From Legionella septentrionalis (GTDB lineage Bacteria; Pseudomonadota; Gammaproteobacteria; Legionellales; Legionellaceae), in the NCBI RefSeq assembly GCF_003989745.1, contig NZ_RZGS01000009.1:1-64000 (forward strand): a stretch of DNA of 64,000 nucleotides, in the 5' to 3' direction. Shown here piece by piece: positions 18,687 through 27,366 of the stretch. The notes under the pieces were generated by a model. That model saw only the letters and a program-made list of their open reading frames with translations, had not been told where the DNA came from and did no database searches. Position 1 is the first letter of the stretch; every line of letters begins with the position of its first letter. A program made the position numbers and the translations under genes.

Positions 18687-19286
18687 CTATTTTTTCATTT
18701 GTAAGGCAACGCGAGCGACTCGCTCCCCAAGCCGTTTTGCCAGCGTTATTTCATCCTGACTCAATGGATTATCATTATTTACACCAGCTACATGGGTTGC
18801 CCCATAGGGAGTACCTCCCGTATGCGTTGTATTCAAAGCAGCCTCTGTATAGGGTAGACCCACCATAATCATTCCTTGATGAATTAAAGGCAGCATCATG
18901 CTAAGCAGCGTGGATTCCTGCCCACCATGCATAGAGGCTGAAGAAGAAAAAACACAAGCGGGTTTGTCGACTAACTCACCGGATAACCATAAAGGCGTGG
19001 TGTTATCCACAAAATATTTCATAGGTGCTGCCATATTACCAAATCGTGTAGGACTTCCTAAAGCAAGGCCGGCGCAATTGCGTAAATCCTCCAGCGAAGC
19101 ATAAGGAGCTCCCGCATCTGGTACAGCTTTCTCGGTAGCTTCACACGTTGCCGACACCGGGGGCACGCTCCTGATGCGCGCCTCAATACCGTCTACATGC
19201 GCTATGCCGCGGGCGACGTATTGCGCAAGTTGGGCAATGGAGCCACTGCGGGAATAGTATAAAACCAATACATACGGCTTATTCAT
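18687..19286 (-). CDS. wrbA: NAD(P)H:quinone oxidoreductase, WrbA family
   Basis: This flavodoxin-like FMN enzyme reduces quinones in two-electron steps, limiting redox cycling. The 199-residue protein contains the phosphate-binding loop YYSRSGSIAQLA, the GSPTRFGNMAAPMK segment and the SSSASMHGGQE region typical of WrbA. The reading frame continues upstream to 19367, but the ATG at 19286 gives the usual family length and start (MNKPYVLVLYYS). It is the first gene of the cluster with two AP endonucleases. An inverted repeat upstream (19376-19402) may control it. Confidence 0.9.
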   Translation of the reverse strand: MNKPYVLVLYYSRSGSIAQLAQYVARGIAHVDGIEARIRSVPPVSATCEATEKAVPDAGAPYASLEDLRNCAGLALGSPTRFGNMAAPMKYFVDNTTPLWLSGELVDKPACVFSSSASMHGGQESTLLSMMLPLIHQGMIMVGLPYTEAALNTTHTGGTPYGATHVAGVNNDNPLSQDEITLAKRLGERVARVALQMKK

Positions 19287-19375
19287 GCATACACTCACTA
19301 ATCCATATTTGTCGTTGCGGATAGTCTCATAAGAACACTGATATAGGAATAACTTCTGGCAAACCAAATAAAATG

Positions 19376-19402
19376 ATGATCACAGTATAGCAGAGTGATC
19401 AT
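19376..19402. promoter_or_regulatory. Dyad ATGATCAC-N11-GTGATCAT upstream of wrbA
   Basis: The perfect eight-base arms ATGATCAC (19376-19383) and GTGATCAT (19395-19402) enclose a TATACT box on the minus strand, a layout expected for an operator over a -10 element. It lies about 90 bases upstream of wrbA. Each arm contains a GATC Dam site. The bound regulator is unknown. Confidence 0.45.
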
Positions 19403-19502
19403 AATCAATGCAGGCTGATTTTTGTATCCAAGCAAAACTGGATGGGCTTACCTCCCCGCCTTATCGTCATTTGCAAAAGAGGAAGCCTGGGAGATTATTC
19501 TG

Positions 19503-20621
19503 CTAATTGCTGATTTTTTTAGATTTTTGCAGCGGAATCCCCTTTTTTGACACATCGGTAACCGCTTGCTTGCCGCTGAAACTAATCGATATCAGCTCTT
19601 TACTGTTCAAATCAAACTGTTGCAAATCAATGACCCGGATAGATTGATCTTCATACGTTTTAAAATAATACTTGAGATTTTGCGGATCCTTAACGGTAGT
19701 CGCTAAAGTATTTTCCACCATCATTTTGCCATTTTCCTCAGCGCGGACAGCACCTACCGGAATATCAAATTGATTTAAAATATGAAAAACATTAAACACC
19801 CCCTGCTCAGCAGTCGCTATGGGTAAGGCACTTGCGGAATATAGTGCCGCGCGCACAAATCGGGAGGGAGGCGTAAAATCTCCCGGCAAGCCGCGCAAGC
19901 CATTTCCTTGCCCAAATTCTTTAAGTTGCAACCCACCGATGTTTTTAGAAGGAATATTAAAAGGAGACAAGTTCATGTAATTAGATAAATTGGTTAAGTG
20001 CCAATCAAATGTCGGCGAATTGGTGATAACGCCGATAGGATTATCCCAAACAGTTAATCGCCCGTTTAAAGGTTCAATTACAATGCTTTTACCAGTTTTA
20101 TCATAAACGATGTAATGAAATGGCGGTACACCACCCCAATTTTTTTGCGCGGTGGGAGCAATAACAATGGTGTTAATACCTTGCTTAACTTCATCCACAG
20201 TTGCAAATTGCGTTAAGACCCAAGTAATGAATTCGGTCGGGGCCAAGGCTCGACTTTGATTTTCCGGGGTAACTGCCGTGTATGAAGCATATCCTGGAAA
20301 ATAAAACATGCCTGCTGATAAACCTTTTTCATTGATACCGTCTAAAATTGAAGCTTCATCAAATGCACTGCCACCAATTGCCGCATATTTGGCGCGGTAA
20401 CGCAAGCCAGATGCTTGTTCAGGAAGCGTTCCGGTAAATTCATAATTTCGCGATATAACCAGTCCGGAAAGGTTCATGGGAATGCCGAACTCGACGGTTC
20501 TGCCGTTTATAAACGCGCCATCCTGTGCTTTGAGCTGCAAACCTGTACATGCCAAAACATGGCTTGCTCCCAACATAAAACACGCACCCAGACAATATAA
20601 AACTCGTTTCATCCCTGACAT
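19503..20621 (-). CDS. Exported linear amide C-N hydrolase (choloylglycine hydrolase / penicillin V acylase family)
   Basis: This Ntn hydrolase is made with a signal peptide whose removal would expose the catalytic N-terminal cysteine: the pre-sequence ends VLAC-TGLQL, near residue 25 from the chosen start. The segments NGRTVEFG, a Tyr/Asn-rich core (VITNSPTFDWHLTNLSNY) and the GLPGDFTPPSRFVRA segment match the Ntn_PVA family. I choose the ATG at 20621 (372 residues) because GGAG lies seven bases upstream; the frame also opens at a TTG at 20633. Substrates in this family include bile salts, penicillin V and acyl-homoserine lactones; which applies here cannot be told. It acts in the periplasm or outside the cell. 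Confidence 0.88.
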   Translation of the reverse strand: MSGMKRVLYCLGACFMLGASHVLACTGLQLKAQDGAFINGRTVEFGIPMNLSGLVISRNYEFTGTLPEQASGLRYRAKYAAIGGSAFDEASILDGINEKGLSAGMFYFPGYASYTAVTPENQSRALAPTEFITWVLTQFATVDEVKQGINTIVIAPTAQKNWGGVPPFHYIVYDKTGKSIVIEPLNGRLTVWDNPIGVITNSPTFDWHLTNLSNYMNLSPFNIPSKNIGGLQLKEFGQGNGLRGLPGDFTPPSRFVRAALYSASALPIATAEQGVFNVFHILNQFDIPVGAVRAEENGKMMVENTLATTVKDPQNLKYYFKTYEDQSIRVIDLQQFDLNSKELISISFSGKQAVTDVSKKGIPLQKSKKISN

Positions 20622-20800
20622 AAGCGTCTCCAAGTGTGTTAATTAAAACTCCTAGTTTTTACCTCTTCTATCTTACAGGACAACTTCTGCCAGGCAAATG
20701 GCAACTGTAAGCCTTAATTTCCTATCTTGCTGACTTTTTGAATATATTTGTATTTTGCACTAAAAAATGTAGTAATACCTATTTACGCAAGCACGTCAGA

Positions 20801-22084
20801 ATGGTTCATTACGCGAATTTGAAACAAAAAATCACAGAAAAATTTATAGAAGCAAAACTCTTCATTCAATTCGTAGTGAATCATTTTATTGAAGACGATT
20901 GCACCTACCGCGCCTCGGCTCTAGCCTTTACCACCTTGCTGGCTATCGTGCCGCTGATGTCAGTTGGATTTGCGGTATTATCGTCCTTTCCAGTTTTTCA
21001 AAGTTTCTCAGGCCCTTTGCAAGATTTTATTTTTGAGAATTTTGTACCAGCCACAGGGAAAGCAATTCAGAATTACTTACAATTGTTTGCAACGCAAGTG
21101 TCCAAATTATCAGCAATTGGCGTTATTTTTCTATTTATTACTGCCTTGTTGGTGATGTATACCATTGAGCGTTCCATGAATAAAATTTGGCGAGTTAGTT
21201 CGCCTCGCCAGGGCACTTCAGCTTTCCTTCTGTACTGGGGTATTTTATCTTTGGCCCCTTTTTTATTGGGATTAAGCCTGGCCGCCAGTTCTTATTTTTT
21301 TTCCATGCCTTTAATTAGAGGCTATTACGCGCCCTTTTTATTAAGCTCTATTCCTTTTTTATTATCTCTAGTGGGTTTTACCTTTCTTTATGTGGTAGTA
21401 CCCAACTGCGAGGTGCGCTTCACTCATGGGTTTTACGGCGCTTTAGTGGCAACCTTATTATTTGAATCGGCTAAACATGCTTTCGGCCACTATTTAACTC
21501 AATACGGCAGCTATCAATTGCTATACGGCGCTTTTGCCATCATTCCTCTTTTTTTCCTGTGGGTTTATTGGGTTTGGGTCATCATTTTAATTGGGGCTGA
21601 AATCAGCTATGCCCTTTCTGTACATCATCAAAGACGACAGGGTATGCCTCTGGATGGTTTTGTGCACGCCTTATTATGGCTACACATTCTTTGGCGCAAA
21701 CAATTGCAAGGTAGAAGCGTGACATTGGATGAATTAATCAATATCAGCAGCCAGCCTTTTTGCGTCGATATAGGAAAAATGTTGGCTATACTCTCGAATT
21801 TAAAACTCATTCAGACAACGTCAGACAGCCATTATATTTTAAGCAGGGATTTATCTTATCTAACATTTTATGACTTAATCCGTTTGTTACCTTACCGCTT
21901 CCCGCATGTAGATGCATTAATTTCAACGGATTCACCGATCGCGAAACGTTGGCATCGACATCTTAGGGAAACGGATCAGGAATTAAAGGAGAAATTAAGC
22001 ATTACTTTGGATGAATTATTCCGCGAAAATAAAGATGAAGCAAAGGCAGTGCAGAAAATGCTGAAAGAGAACCATGAGGGTTAA
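20801..22084 (+). CDS. yihY: YihY/BrkB family inner membrane protein
   Basis: This membrane protein of the UPF0761 family has six predicted helices in the first about 290 residues. The family motifs YRASALAFTTLLAIVPL and PNCEVRFTHGFYGAL are clear. A C-terminal soluble extension of about 130 residues resembles a winged-helix region (DELINISSQPF...), as in the longer gammaproteobacterial members. The frame is open from a TTG at 20738, but the ATG at 20801 (427 residues) is nearer the usual start. The older link to RNase BN activity has been withdrawn in the literature, so the function is unknown. Confidence 0.85.
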   Translation: MVHYANLKQKITEKFIEAKLFIQFVVNHFIEDDCTYRASALAFTTLLAIVPLMSVGFAVLSSFPVFQSFSGPLQDFIFENFVPATGKAIQNYLQLFATQVSKLSAIGVIFLFITALLVMYTIERSMNKIWRVSSPRQGTSAFLLYWGILSLAPFLLGLSLAASSYFFSMPLIRGYYAPFLLSSIPFLLSLVGFTFLYVVVPNCEVRFTHGFYGALVATLLFESAKHAFGHYLTQYGSYQLLYGAFAIIPLFFLWVYWVWVIILIGAEISYALSVHHQRRQGMPLDGFVHALLWLHILWRKQLQGRSVTLDELINISSQPFCVDIGKMLAILSNLKLIQTTSDSHYILSRDLSYLTFYDLIRLLPYRFPHVDALISTDSPIAKRWHRHLRETDQELKEKLSITLDELFRENKDEAKAVQKMLKENHEG

Positions 22085-22085
22085 A

Positions 22086-22114
22086 TTTGTGCAAACGCTT
22101 GGCGCCTGCACAAA
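22086..22114. terminator. Possible bidirectional terminator between yihY and hslU
   Basis: Eight-base arms TTTGTGCA (22086-22093) and TGCACAAA (22107-22114) lie between two convergent stop codons. The T-tracts are poor on both sides. Confidence 0.4.
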
Positions 22115-22126
22115 CTTGGTGATTTA

Positions 22127-23461
22127 TCACAGGATATAACGGGCTAAATCTTCATCCGCTACTAATTTGCCTAAATGCTGATTCACATAATCCTTATCGA
22201 CGCATACGGTTTCACCCGCTTTATCAGTTGCTTCGAATGAAACCACTTCAAGCAAACGCTCCATAACAGTATATAAACGGCGTGCGCCAATATTTTCCGT
22301 GCGTTCATTTACTTGCCACGCCACTTCGGCAATTCTTTGAATGCCGCATTCAGTGAATGCAAGATGCAAGCCTTCTGTTGCCATAAGAGCAATGTATTGT
22401 TCCGTCAAAGACGCATTTGGTTCCGTTAAAATCCGCACAAAATCTTCTACGCTTAAAGCTGAAAGCTCGACACGAATAGGCAATCTTCCCTGCAACTCTG
22501 CAATGAGATCGGAAGGTTTTGCGACATGAAAAGCGCCTGATGCGATAAAAAGGATATGATCCGATTTAATCATGCCATATTTAGTTGAAACCGTTGTTCC
22601 TTCTATTAACGGCAATAAATCACGCTGTACTCCTTCGCGGGAAACATCACCTCCGTGCTCTGGACGCTTGGTAATTTTGTCGATTTCATCAATAAAAACG
22701 ATGCCGTTTTGCTCTACATTTTCAATAGCGCGCGTTTTTATATCATCTTCATTGATAAGTTTTGCTGCTTCTTCTTCACATAACAATTTCATTGCTTTGC
22801 GGACAGGCAATTTCCTTGTTTTTGTTTTTCCTGAACCCACTTGCTGAAACATGGCTTGTAATTGATTCGTCATCTCTTCCATGCCAGGAGGTGCCATAAT
22901 TTCCACCCCTACATTGGAAGCCATTAAATCGATTTCAATTTCATTGTCATCAAGCTTGCCTTCACGCAATTGTTTCCTGAAAATCTGGCGCGTGGCTGAA
23001 TCTTTTTCCGCAGGGCTTAAATTGCCACGCGGCGGCGGCAGCAAGGTATCCAAAATGCGTTCTTCAGCTGCTTCTTCGGCGATATTTTGTACTTTTCTCA
23101 TAGCCAATTCACGCTCTTGTTTCACCGCAATGTCGGTTAAATCGCGCAAAATGGCATCCACATCGCGGCCAACATAGCCAATTTCAGTAAATTTTGTAGC
23201 TTCCACCTTGATAAAAGGAGCTTCTGCCAGGCGTGCCAATCTTCGCGCTATTTCTGTTTTCCCGACCCCGGTCGGCCCAATCATCAAGATGTTTTTAGGC
23301 ATTATTTCATTGCGTAAAATACTATCCGGGATTTGCAAACGACGCCAACGGTTGCGCAGGGCAATAGCCACGGCCCGCTTGGCCTGGTCTTGTCCTATGA
23401 TGTATCGGTCCAATTCCTCGACAATCTCGCGCGGGGTCATTACAGTTTTTATGTCACTCAT
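22127..23461 (-). CDS. hslU: ATP-dependent protease ATPase subunit HslU (ClpY)
   Basis: This AAA+ unfoldase forms a hexameric ring that feeds substrates into HslV. The family start [21 protein letters not shown], Walker [10 protein letters not shown], Walker B VFIDEID, sensor residues and the C-terminal LARYIL tail (which docks into and activates HslV) are all present. The ATG at 23461 gives 444 residues; a GTG at 23473, overlapping hslV by eight bases, is an alternative. It forms an operon with hslV as in most proteobacteria and is probably heat-inducible through the promoter upstream of hslV. Confidence 0.95.
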   Translation of the reverse strand: MSDIKTVMTPREIVEELDRYIIGQDQAKRAVAIALRNRWRRLQIPDSILRNEIMPKNILMIGPTGVGKTEIARRLARLAEAPFIKVEATKFTEIGYVGRDVDAILRDLTDIAVKQERELAMRKVQNIAEEAAEERILDTLLPPPRGNLSPAEKDSATRQIFRKQLREGKLDDNEIEIDLMASNVGVEIMAPPGMEEMTNQLQAMFQQVGSGKTKTRKLPVRKAMKLLCEEEAAKLINEDDIKTRAIENVEQNGIVFIDEIDKITKRPEHGGDVSREGVQRDLLPLIEGTTVSTKYGMIKSDHILFIASGAFHVAKPSDLIAELQGRLPIRVELSALSVEDFVRILTEPNASLTEQYIALMATEGLHLAFTECGIQRIAEVAWQVNERTENIGARRLYTVMERLLEVVSFEATDKAGETVCVDKDYVNQHLGKLVADEDLARYIL

Positions 23462-23465
23462 TAAA

Positions 23466-24008
23466 TTACTCACTGTCTAATTCTTCAATGGTTAAATTGT
23501 GGTTGGTATAAATACAGATATCGCCGGCAATGGCTAATGCTTTTTTAACTATCTCCAGTGCAGATAAATCCGTGTTTTCAAGAAGCGCACGCGCGGCAGC
23601 TTGTGCAAAGGGACCGCCTGAACCAATTGCCATCAAACTTTCTTCTGGCTCGATTACATCACCATTACCCGTGATGATGAGAGATGACTTGCTGTTTGCA
23701 ACCACCAAAAGAGCTTCCAGGCGCCTTAGAATTTTGTCAGTGCGCCAATCTTTGGCCAATTCGACTGCAGCCCGCACCAAATGGCCTTGATGCAGCTCCA
23801 GTTTACTTTCAAAGCGCTCAAACAGGGTGAATGCGTCCGCCGTTCCTCCGGCAAAACCCGCAATAACCTTATCTTTATATAAACGCCTAACTTTGCGCGC
23901 ATTTCCTTTCATCACGGTGTTACCCATAGTGACTTGACCGTCACCACCTATAACGACCTGATTGCCGCGCCGTACGGATAAAATGGTTGTGCCGCGAAAT
24001 TGTTCCAA
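23466..24008 (-). CDS. hslV: ATP-dependent protease peptidase subunit HslV (ClpQ)
   Basis: This proteasome-like Thr peptidase works with HslU. The 180-residue precursor starts MEQFRG and the active Thr follows at residue 7 (GTTILSVRR), so a six-residue leader must be removed; E. coli has only the Met. The same short leader is found in Legionella-type Hsl[16 protein letters not shown] and [15 protein letters not shown] are conserved. The start is TTG (24008) with GAGG seven bases upstream. Confidence 0.95.
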   Translation of the reverse strand: MEQFRGTTILSVRRGNQVVIGGDGQVTMGNTVMKGNARKVRRLYKDKVIAGFAGGTADAFTLFERFESKLELHQGHLVRAAVELAKDWRTDKILRRLEALLVVANSKSSLIITGNGDVIEPEESLMAIGSGGPFAQAAARALLENTDLSALEIVKKALAIAGDICIYTNHNLTIEELDSE

Positions 24009-24037
24009 AATTAATCCTCACAAAATCAAATTGCATA

Positions 24038-24065
24038 ATTTGGGGATGACATCAGAAAAATCAAT
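24038..24065 (-). promoter_or_regulatory. Possible sigma-32 heat-shock promoter of hslVU
   Basis: On the minus strand CCCCAAAT (24038-24045) resembles the sigma-32 -10 (CCCCATnT) and lies 13 bases from ATTGATT (24059-24065), a weak match to the -35 CTTGAAA. The position, about 30 bases upstream of hslV, is suitable. Confidence 0.35.
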
Positions 24066-24182
24066 AGGGATTGGTAATTTTATTTGCAATTATGATGGGA
24101 GTTCGTAAAGTTTTTGCAATAAAATTTTGTTTTCTAATTATGATTTGCAATAAAAATGTATAAATTGGATGAAAAATAACGA

Positions 24183-24230
24183 CAAGGGGAATATCCAGAA
24201 AGTTAAGTTACCTCCTGGCATATTCCCTTG
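24183..24230 (-). terminator. Hairpin downstream of the first double-hairpin family gene
   Basis: Arms of about 16 bases starting CAAGGGG and ending CCCTTG pair with one-base bulges on each side. On the minus strand a U-rich stretch (TTATTTTTC) follows, so this probably ends the transcript before hslV. Confidence 0.5.
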
Positions 24231-24261
24231 AATACCACATTCCATGTTTGCACACTATGCA

Positions 24262-24744
24262 TCACACCTCATATGCTGGATATTCTGCATTATTTCGCTC
24301 GCGAGCCGACTCAACAATAGTTGCCCCGGCTCGAGTCGCCATGGAGAGTAATGCCAATGGAACAGACAATAATGTTGCCAACAATAATACTGGAGTTGCT
24401 ACCGCACAGATAACTGCAAGGACTGAACTTGCCATGGCAGCATTATATAAATGTTCTGGCCTAAAAAAACCATTGGACTGTGCATCCGCGCCGCGTGCTT
24501 TTAAAAAAGAACTGGCGAACAGCAAACAGGGGGATAAAACCGGTAAAGTAACCAGCAAAGAAGCGGATATGGCCGTGGCCACTCCCAAAAACAGCGGGAA
24601 ACTAATCGGTGAAGCCAGCGTGAAGAGAATATCGCTCGTAGCTCCTTTTTTGAAGGGTTGGAAAAAAGTTGCATGCAAGGCCCCGACGGCTTTTTGCGGT
24701 ATAGATTGATACTGGTCATTCAAAACTTCGGTAATAGTCGGCAT
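24262..24744 (-). CDS. Double-hairpin membrane protein, family member 1
   Basis: I do not recognise this family. The 160-residue protein starts MPTITEVLND (ATG at 24744, AGAGGA ribosome site). A short amphipathic stretch with FFQPFKK (about residues 28-34) precedes a long hydrophobic block (about 40-85), a polar loop containing KARGAD, a second long hydrophobic block (about 105-145) ending SMATRAGATI, and a charged tail. Each block is about twice a single helix, as expected for two membrane hairpins. No signal peptide is seen. It is the last of four tandem same-strand paralogues (24.2-26.8 kb), directly upstream of hslVU. Confidence 0.8.
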   Translation of the reverse strand: MPTITEVLNDQYQSIPQKAVGALHATFFQPFKKGATSDILFTLASPISFPLFLGVATAISASLLVTLPVLSPCLLFASSFLKARGADAQSNGFFRPEHLYNAAMASSVLAVICAVATPVLLLATLLSVPLALLSMATRAGATIVESARERNNAEYPAYEV

Positions 24745-24807
24745 GGCACGTCCTCTGAACAAACATTATTGCTGAATAATATAAAAACATTTTCTGTACT
24801 AAAAAAA

Positions 24808-25344
24808 TCAATTATTTGTACAGGCATCCCTAGGGTATTGAGGCTCATTCTCTGCACCATCATAAGCAGGAGGAGAAACCAGAGTGGCAATTGCACGGGT
24901 CACAATAGCTCCTAGCCCTAAAGGCACACTTAAAATAGCACCCAACAATAAGAAAGGAGTGAGTGCGAAACATACCCCGGCAGCCTTTAATGTATACTCA
25001 GCCGCAATTTTGCTATAGAAAAGTACATCTGACCCAGAATCCGGGGCATGTTCCTGGTCCGGATTATTGTTGGTATCGCGTGCCTCAAGAAATTTATGGG
25101 TCACGTATAAAGCCGCCGAAGCAGCCAATAGCGTCGGCGCCAGCAATGCAGCAAGTGCTGTAGCTGCAGTCATAAAAAGAGGTGCTGTGATTGGCAAACA
25201 CAAGGTATGCACGAAGTCTCTGGGATTATCCCGGCGCAGAGGCTGAAAAAAAGTTTGTTTTATGCCTAACCTTACCTTTTCAGTAAATTCTAGTCCTTCG
25301 GAATTTAATACATCGTTTAAAGTAGGGATAAAAGATCTGGGCAT
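24808..25344 (-). CDS. Double-hairpin membrane protein, family member 2
   Basis: This 178-residue paralogue starts at the ATG at 25344 (GAGGAT ribosome site). It shows the family pattern: IPTLNDVLN near the start, FFQPLRR, hydrophobic block 1 beginning HTLCLPITAPLF, a KFLEARD loop that here is longer and acidic (NNNPDQEHAPDSGSD), and block 2 ending VTRAIATLV. It is the most divergent of the four neighbours. No catalytic residues are evident, and the protein looks structural or membrane-shaping. The function is unknown. Confidence 0.8.
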   Translation of the reverse strand: MPRSFIPTLNDVLNSEGLEFTEKVRLGIKQTFFQPLRRDNPRDFVHTLCLPITAPLFMTAATALAALLAPTLLAASAALYVTHKFLEARDTNNNPDQEHAPDSGSDVLFYSKIAAEYTLKAAGVCFALTPFLLLGAILSVPLGLGAIVTRAIATLVSPPAYDGAENEPQYPRDACTNN

Positions 25345-25513
25345 AATACATCCTCGACTGCATAATAAAATCAAATTGTACTACAATTAAACACATTATG
25401 CAAATATATTATAAAAAATATATTTTAAGAAGGAATTATCTTGTGAAAGGATGAGGCTGATAAATTTGAATGCTATGGCTGCAAATGCAGCCATAGGCAG
25501 AACTACAAAACCA

Positions 25514-25981
25514 TTAATACACATGTTGTGGTCTAGAATTCTCTGCACCTTGTACAGCATCAGCGATGGTCGCTGCTGTACGGGTTGCAATAGACACTAA
25601 AGCCAATGGGGCTGCCAGCACCGTCAGCAGCAACAACAGAGGGGTGGCAACCAATGCCACCACGCCACCAATCAATGCAAAGCCACTGAAGGCAAGAGTT
25701 TGGCTGCGTATATCGTTACTATCATTTGTAATTTGATGCTCAGCACCGCGTGCTGTAAAAAAGCGGTTGGCAGCAAATAAAGCGATAGAAGCCAATGGCA
25801 AAGCTACTGCCACTGCTGCAGTAGCCACTGTCAGCATGCCAAAAAAAAGAGGAGCACTGACTGGCGCAGTGAAAGTGAGTGCTACATCACTGAAATTTTT
25901 TTGAAAAGGTTGAAAGAAAGTACTCCTTAATTTCGTCCCAATCGACGTTTCAACGTTAAATACATCCGTTAAGGTTGGCAT
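25514..25981 (-). CDS. Double-hairpin membrane protein, family member 3
   Basis: This 155-residue paralogue begins MPTLTDVFN and carries FFQPFQKNFSDVALT, block 1 ending LFAANRFFTARG, a short polar loop, and block 2 ending SIATRTAATIADAVQ. It is the closest relative of member 4; both share not only protein sequence but about 40 bases of leader with the same GATACATT...GTTTTAA...GAACTG/AAACTG...GGATT elements before the ATG, which shows recent tandem duplication including the promoter region. Confidence 0.82.
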   Translation of the reverse strand: MPTLTDVFNVETSIGTKLRSTFFQPFQKNFSDVALTFTAPVSAPLFFGMLTVATAAVAVALPLASIALFAANRFFTARGAEHQITNDSNDIRSQTLAFSGFALIGGVVALVATPLLLLLTVLAAPLALVSIATRTAATIADAVQGAENSRPQHVY

Positions 25982-26284
25982 CAGAAGAATCCCCAGTTTA
26001 TTTAAAACTCACAATGTATCATGTTTATGCAAATTTCACAATGGAATTCCTTAAAAACTTCAGCTCATCTTTTGCGACTCAACCTTAGGCAGCCATGGTC
26101 ATTATGGCATCCACAAATTGAACAAATACTATTATGTTGCATCTTCGGCAAATTACTTTCAGCTAAATGACATCCTGCTGTAGTTAACTCATGACGGTTT
26201 CAGAGGGTCCAGGATGAATTATTTATGGTGGGAAGGATGCCGCTGTAATTTGCATAAAACAAACAATAATTTAGCAATCGATTT
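25982..26284. other. Spacer between family members 3 and 4
   Basis: These 303 bases hold the leader of member 3 (right of 25981) and, further right, no long gene. The only coding-like signal is a short Cys/His-rich reading frame on the minus strand (26065-26142, listed separately). Nothing else is recognised. Confidence 0.5.
26065..26142 (-). CDS. Possible 25-residue Cys/His-rich mini-protein
   Basis: From an ATG at 26142 the minus strand encodes 25 residues with the cluster CSICGCHNDHGC, enough for a zinc site. The same frame is open for at least 17 codons further upstream (HELTTAGCHLAESNLPK), so it may instead be the tail of a broken longer gene. There is no good ribosome site. Its nearness to zur is suggestive only. 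Confidence 0.25.
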   Translation of the reverse strand: MQHNSICSICGCHNDHGCLRLSRKR

Positions 26285-26785
26285 CTATTGACAACCGTAT
26301 GCATTCAATTCGTCTTCACTTTGTATCGCATCGGCAATGGTCGCTGCTGTCCGGCTTATGACAGACGCTAAGGCCAGTGGGGTTGCGAGCACCGTGAACA
26401 GCAATAATATAGGGGTCGCAGCCAGTGCAATCATGGCGCCAAGCAGTGCCAGCGCCCCCCCAACAAAAGCCTTATTTCTTATGTCATCTTCATTCCCTGG
26501 CTCATATTCATCCTCGTAACCACGTGCAGCGAAAAAGCGGTTAGCAGCAAATAAAGCTATGGCAACAAGCGGCAGCGTTACCACCATTGCTGCGGCTACT
26601 GCCGTCATCACTCCCAGAACAAGGGGGGCGGTCACCGAAGCGGTAACCGTGAGCGCCACATCACTAAAATTTTTTTGAAAAGGCTGAAAGAAGAGATACT
26701 TGGGAATAGACGTTAACTTACCTACAATTGAATCTTCATCATTTCCAGCAATTATCGCGTTTATGGCGTCAGTCAAAGTTGGCAT
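26285..26785 (-). CDS. Double-hairpin membrane protein, family member 4
   Basis: This 166-residue protein starts MPTLTDAIN and repeats the family layout: FFQPFQKNFSDVALT (identical over that stretch to member 3), block 1 starting TVTASVTAPLVLG, the loop NRFFAARGYE followed by an acidic EDEYEPGNEDD run, and block 2 ending VISRTAATIADAIQ. It is the first of the four in transcription order and probably carries the main promoter in the 152 bases between it and zur. No terminator for zur is seen there, so zur transcripts could also read in. Confidence 0.82.
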   Translation of the reverse strand: MPTLTDAINAIIAGNDEDSIVGKLTSIPKYLFFQPFQKNFSDVALTVTASVTAPLVLGVMTAVAAAMVVTLPLVAIALFAANRFFAARGYEDEYEPGNEDDIRNKAFVGGALALLGAMIALAATPILLLFTVLATPLALASVISRTAATIADAIQSEDELNAYGCQ

Positions 26786-26937
26786 TAGAAAATCCTCAGT
26801 TCATTAAAACCCACAAATGTATCATATTTGAGCAACCCAGCATGCAGCAATATTGAATTCTCTACTTCTCCATACGTTTTGGAACGCAATCTGAATAGCA
26901 ATTACGATGGCTGCGAGAATAAAATAAAAGCCATGCG

Positions 26938-27366
26938 CTATACCGCACATTTATGGCAAACTCCTTTCAACTCGATGACATGCTGTTTTAGTTTAAAATC
27001 ATTTTTTGCCGCTATGTTTAAAACCAACGCCTGCATCATTGCGTCATAGGTTTCAACAACTTCATGGCAACTATTGCAAACCATCAACACTTCCGAGAAC
27101 AAGTTTTTTTCCGGTTCAGAGCATAACGTATAACTCTGAATCGATTCAATTTTATGGACCATGTTTTGTGTTACAAAAAATAATAAGGCGCGGTACACAG
27201 TAGGCGGCTTGGCATTGGGGTTTATTTTTAATAAAGCTTCTAAAATTTCATAGGCTTTCAGAGGCTTTTTCGCTTGCCATAAAATGTAAAGAATTTCCTT
27301 GCGCATGGAAGTGAGGCGCAAATTAAGAAGCGTGCAATATTCTAAAAAGGAAACAGGATAGCTCAT
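26938..27366 (-). CDS. zur: Zinc uptake regulator, Fur family (Zur)
   Basis: This 142-residue dimeric repressor has an N-terminal winged helix with the Zur-type signature [27 protein letters not shown] and VHKIES. CNSC (about residue 97) and the terminal CHKC make up the structural zinc site. These details fit Zur better than Fur or PerR. Its start overlaps the deoB stop by four bases, so it is translated as the last gene of the MFS-MFS-deoB operon, an unusual setting for zur. No znuABC genes are in the window. Confidence 0.88.
   Translation of the reverse strand: MSYPVSFLEYCTLLNLRLTSMRKEILYILWQAKKPLKAYEILEALLKINPNAKPPTVYRALLFFVTQNMVHKIESIQSYTLCSEPEKNLFSEVLMVCNSCHEVVETYDAMMQALVLNIAAKNDFKLKQHVIELKGVCHKCAV

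Noticed and set aside
24248-24709. 153-residue open frame on the plus strand opposite family member 1
   Set aside because: It is antisense to a gene with a better ribosome site and paralogues. The frame is open because the sense gene is Ala/Leu-rich.
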